A stretch of 64,000 nt of DNA from CAZUGA01 sp964619885 (GTDB lineage Bacteria; Pseudomonadota; Gammaproteobacteria; Methylococcales; UBA1147): positions 62,001 to 126,000 of the forward strand of contig CAZUGA010000004.1 in assembly GCA_964619885.1 (NCBI GenBank). Direction: 5' to 3'. Shown piece by piece: positions 62,970 through 64,000 of this stretch (positions are counted from its first letter, which is position 1; the number at the start of each line of letters is the position of its first letter). The notes below the pieces were generated by a model. That model saw nothing but the letters and a program-made list of their open reading frames with translations, ran no database searches and was not told the DNA's origin. The translations under genes were made by a program, and so were the position numbers.

Positions 62970-64000
62970 ATGCAGCCACACGCCTCGGAAAGAATCCAAC
63001 ACGGGATAGATAAACGACGACTGATTGACCAGTTTTTGCGATTTATGGAGAGATCTTCAATACTGTCAGATGCTGAGGATTTGAGTGCTTACGAGTGCGA
63101 TGGTTTATCAGCTTACCGCAGGATGCCCTGGTTAGTGGTGTTGCCGGATACTCAGGATCAAGTCGCTGAAGTGCTTCGAGTCTGCCACGAGCATGGTGTT
63201 CCAGTTGTTGCGCGGGGAGCCGGAACGGGGCTTTCTGGTGGTGCGTTGCCGTTGGAAAACGGAGTATTGCTCAGTTTGGCCAAGTTTAATCGAATATTAG
63301 ATATTGACCGCAATAATCGGACGGCGAGGGTACAACCCGGTGTTCGTAATTTGGCGATATCGCAAGCTGTATTAGATGACGGCTTGTATTATGCGCCAGA
63401 TCCCTCATCGCAAATCGCTTGCACTATCGGGGGCAATGTGGCGGAAAATTCCGGTGGCGTACACTGTTTAAAATATGGTTTGACAGTGCATAATATTCTC
63501 ACGCTCAAGGTAGTGACCATCGATGGTGAGTTATTGGAGTTGGGGGGCGTGGGTCTGGATAGCCCAGGTTATGACCTGATGGCGCTGATGACCGGATCCG
63601 AAGGTTTATTGGGTGTGATCGTCGAAGTGACGGTGAAGTTGCTGCCTATACCGCAATCAGCGCAAGTTCTGATGGCAAGCTTCGCAAGCGTGGAGACGGC
63701 CGGTCAGGCGGTCGCAGCAATCATTGCTGCGGGTATTATTCCTGGTGGATTAGAAATGATGGATAATCCAGCAATTCGGGCGGCGGAAGATTTTGTCAAA
63801 GTAGGATATCCGATCGATGCCGCTGCATTAATTTTATGCGAGCTGGACGGTATTCCTGAACAAGTTGTAGATGAAGTTGCTCGGGTACGCGAAATATTTC
63901 AACGTGGTGGTGCCAGCGAAGTGCGCGCGGCCCAAGACGAATCTGAACGGCAACGGTTATGGGCTGGACGTAAGGCTGCTTTTCCTGCGGTAGGGCGTAT
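62970..64000 (+). CDS. glcD: Glycolate oxidase subunit GlcD, N-terminal part (cut by window edge)
   Basis: FAD-linked oxidoreductase of the VAO/GlcD family that oxidises glycolate or D-lactate. The frame runs from ATG 62970 to the window end (343 codons). Seen: VLPDTQDQVAEVLRVC, the FAD pyrophosphate motif RGAGTGLSGGA (about 77-87), DPSSQIACTIGGNVAENSGG and TGSEGLLGVIVEVTVKL, all in the FAD-binding domain, then the start of the C-terminal cap. glcE and glcF would be expected outside the window. The start follows the family pattern. Confidence 0.95.
   Translation, partial: MQPHASERIQHGIDKRRLIDQFLRFMERSSILSDAEDLSAYECDGLSAYRRMPWLVVLPDTQDQVAEVLRVCHEHGVPVVARGAGTGLSGGALPLENGVLLSLAKFNRILDIDRNNRTARVQPGVRNLAISQAVLDDGLYYAPDPSSQIACTIGGNVAENSGGVHCLKYGLTVHNILTLKVVTIDGELLELGGVGLDSPGYDLMALMTGSEGLLGVIVEVTVKLLPIPQSAQVLMASFASVETAGQAVAAIIAAGIIPGGLEMMDNPAIRAAEDFVKVGYPIDAAALILCELDGIPEQVVDEVARVREIFQRGGASEVRAAQDESERQRLWAGRKAAFPAVGR

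Overview
The window is a chromosomal stretch of a gammaproteobacterium with moderate G+C. The order mrcA / pilMNOPQ / aroK-aroB-damX, together with rapA, minCDE, dinB and a DUF1249 gene, is typical of that class. I cannot name the genus. No rRNA, tRNA, CRISPR array, intact insertion sequence or prophage was seen. Non-AUG starts supported by good ribosome binding sites are common (recQ, minD and hupE-like with TTG; mrcA, rapA and an outer-membrane gene with GTG). Layout: 1-9.9 kb holds a divergent mrcA (cut by the window edge), the type IV pilus assembly operon pilMNOPQ closed by a clear terminator, then overlapping aroK-aroB-damX (chorismate synthesis and a SPOR-domain division protein). 10.2-16 kb holds hemE, a DASS-type transporter, an ArsM-like methyltransferase overlapping a TIGR04282-type transferase (arsenosugar-like pair without the radical SAM partner), and an AI-2E/PerM-type membrane protein. 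16-18 kb is minCDE on the minus strand. 18.4-24.8 kb holds envelope genes (GT39/ArnT-like, PAP2 phosphatase, GT9, GtrA) interrupted by thiC. 24.8-29.8 kb has divergent rapA and recQ. 30-35.9 kb is the most notable part: a three-gene copper membrane monooxygenase operon in the order A-B-C (homologues of PmoA, PmoB and PmoC), with the principal copper ligands conserved, a divergent LysR regulator, and a secreted MRJP/yellow-type beta-propeller gene convergent with the regulator. No other methanotrophy or ammonia-oxidation gene is present, so a hydrocarbon-oxidising or Pxm/Emo-like enzyme is more likely than true methane monooxygenase; the substrate cannot be read from sequence. 36-45.4 kb is an accessory stretch: membrane proteins, an AraC regulator, a small barrel protein, an exported ureohydrolase-family enzyme, a membrane-anchored parvulin-like isomerase coupled to a HupE/UreJ-like metal transporter, and a DUF1259 lipoprotein. 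45.8-54.2 kb is a predicted lipoprotein gene overlapping a 2378-residue RTX protein with a lipase-like N-terminus. The rest holds dinB, DUF1249, queD, a PilZ protein, two divergent ExeA-like ATPases, trpS, DUF1992, yigZ and the start of glcD. Three gene relics were found in intergenic DNA: an enolase-superfamily tail after recQ, a decayed DUF1259 tail after the monooxygenase operon, and a duplicated DUF1249 3' end just upstream of dinB. They show that the accessory parts of this chromosome have been reshuffled and are losing genes.
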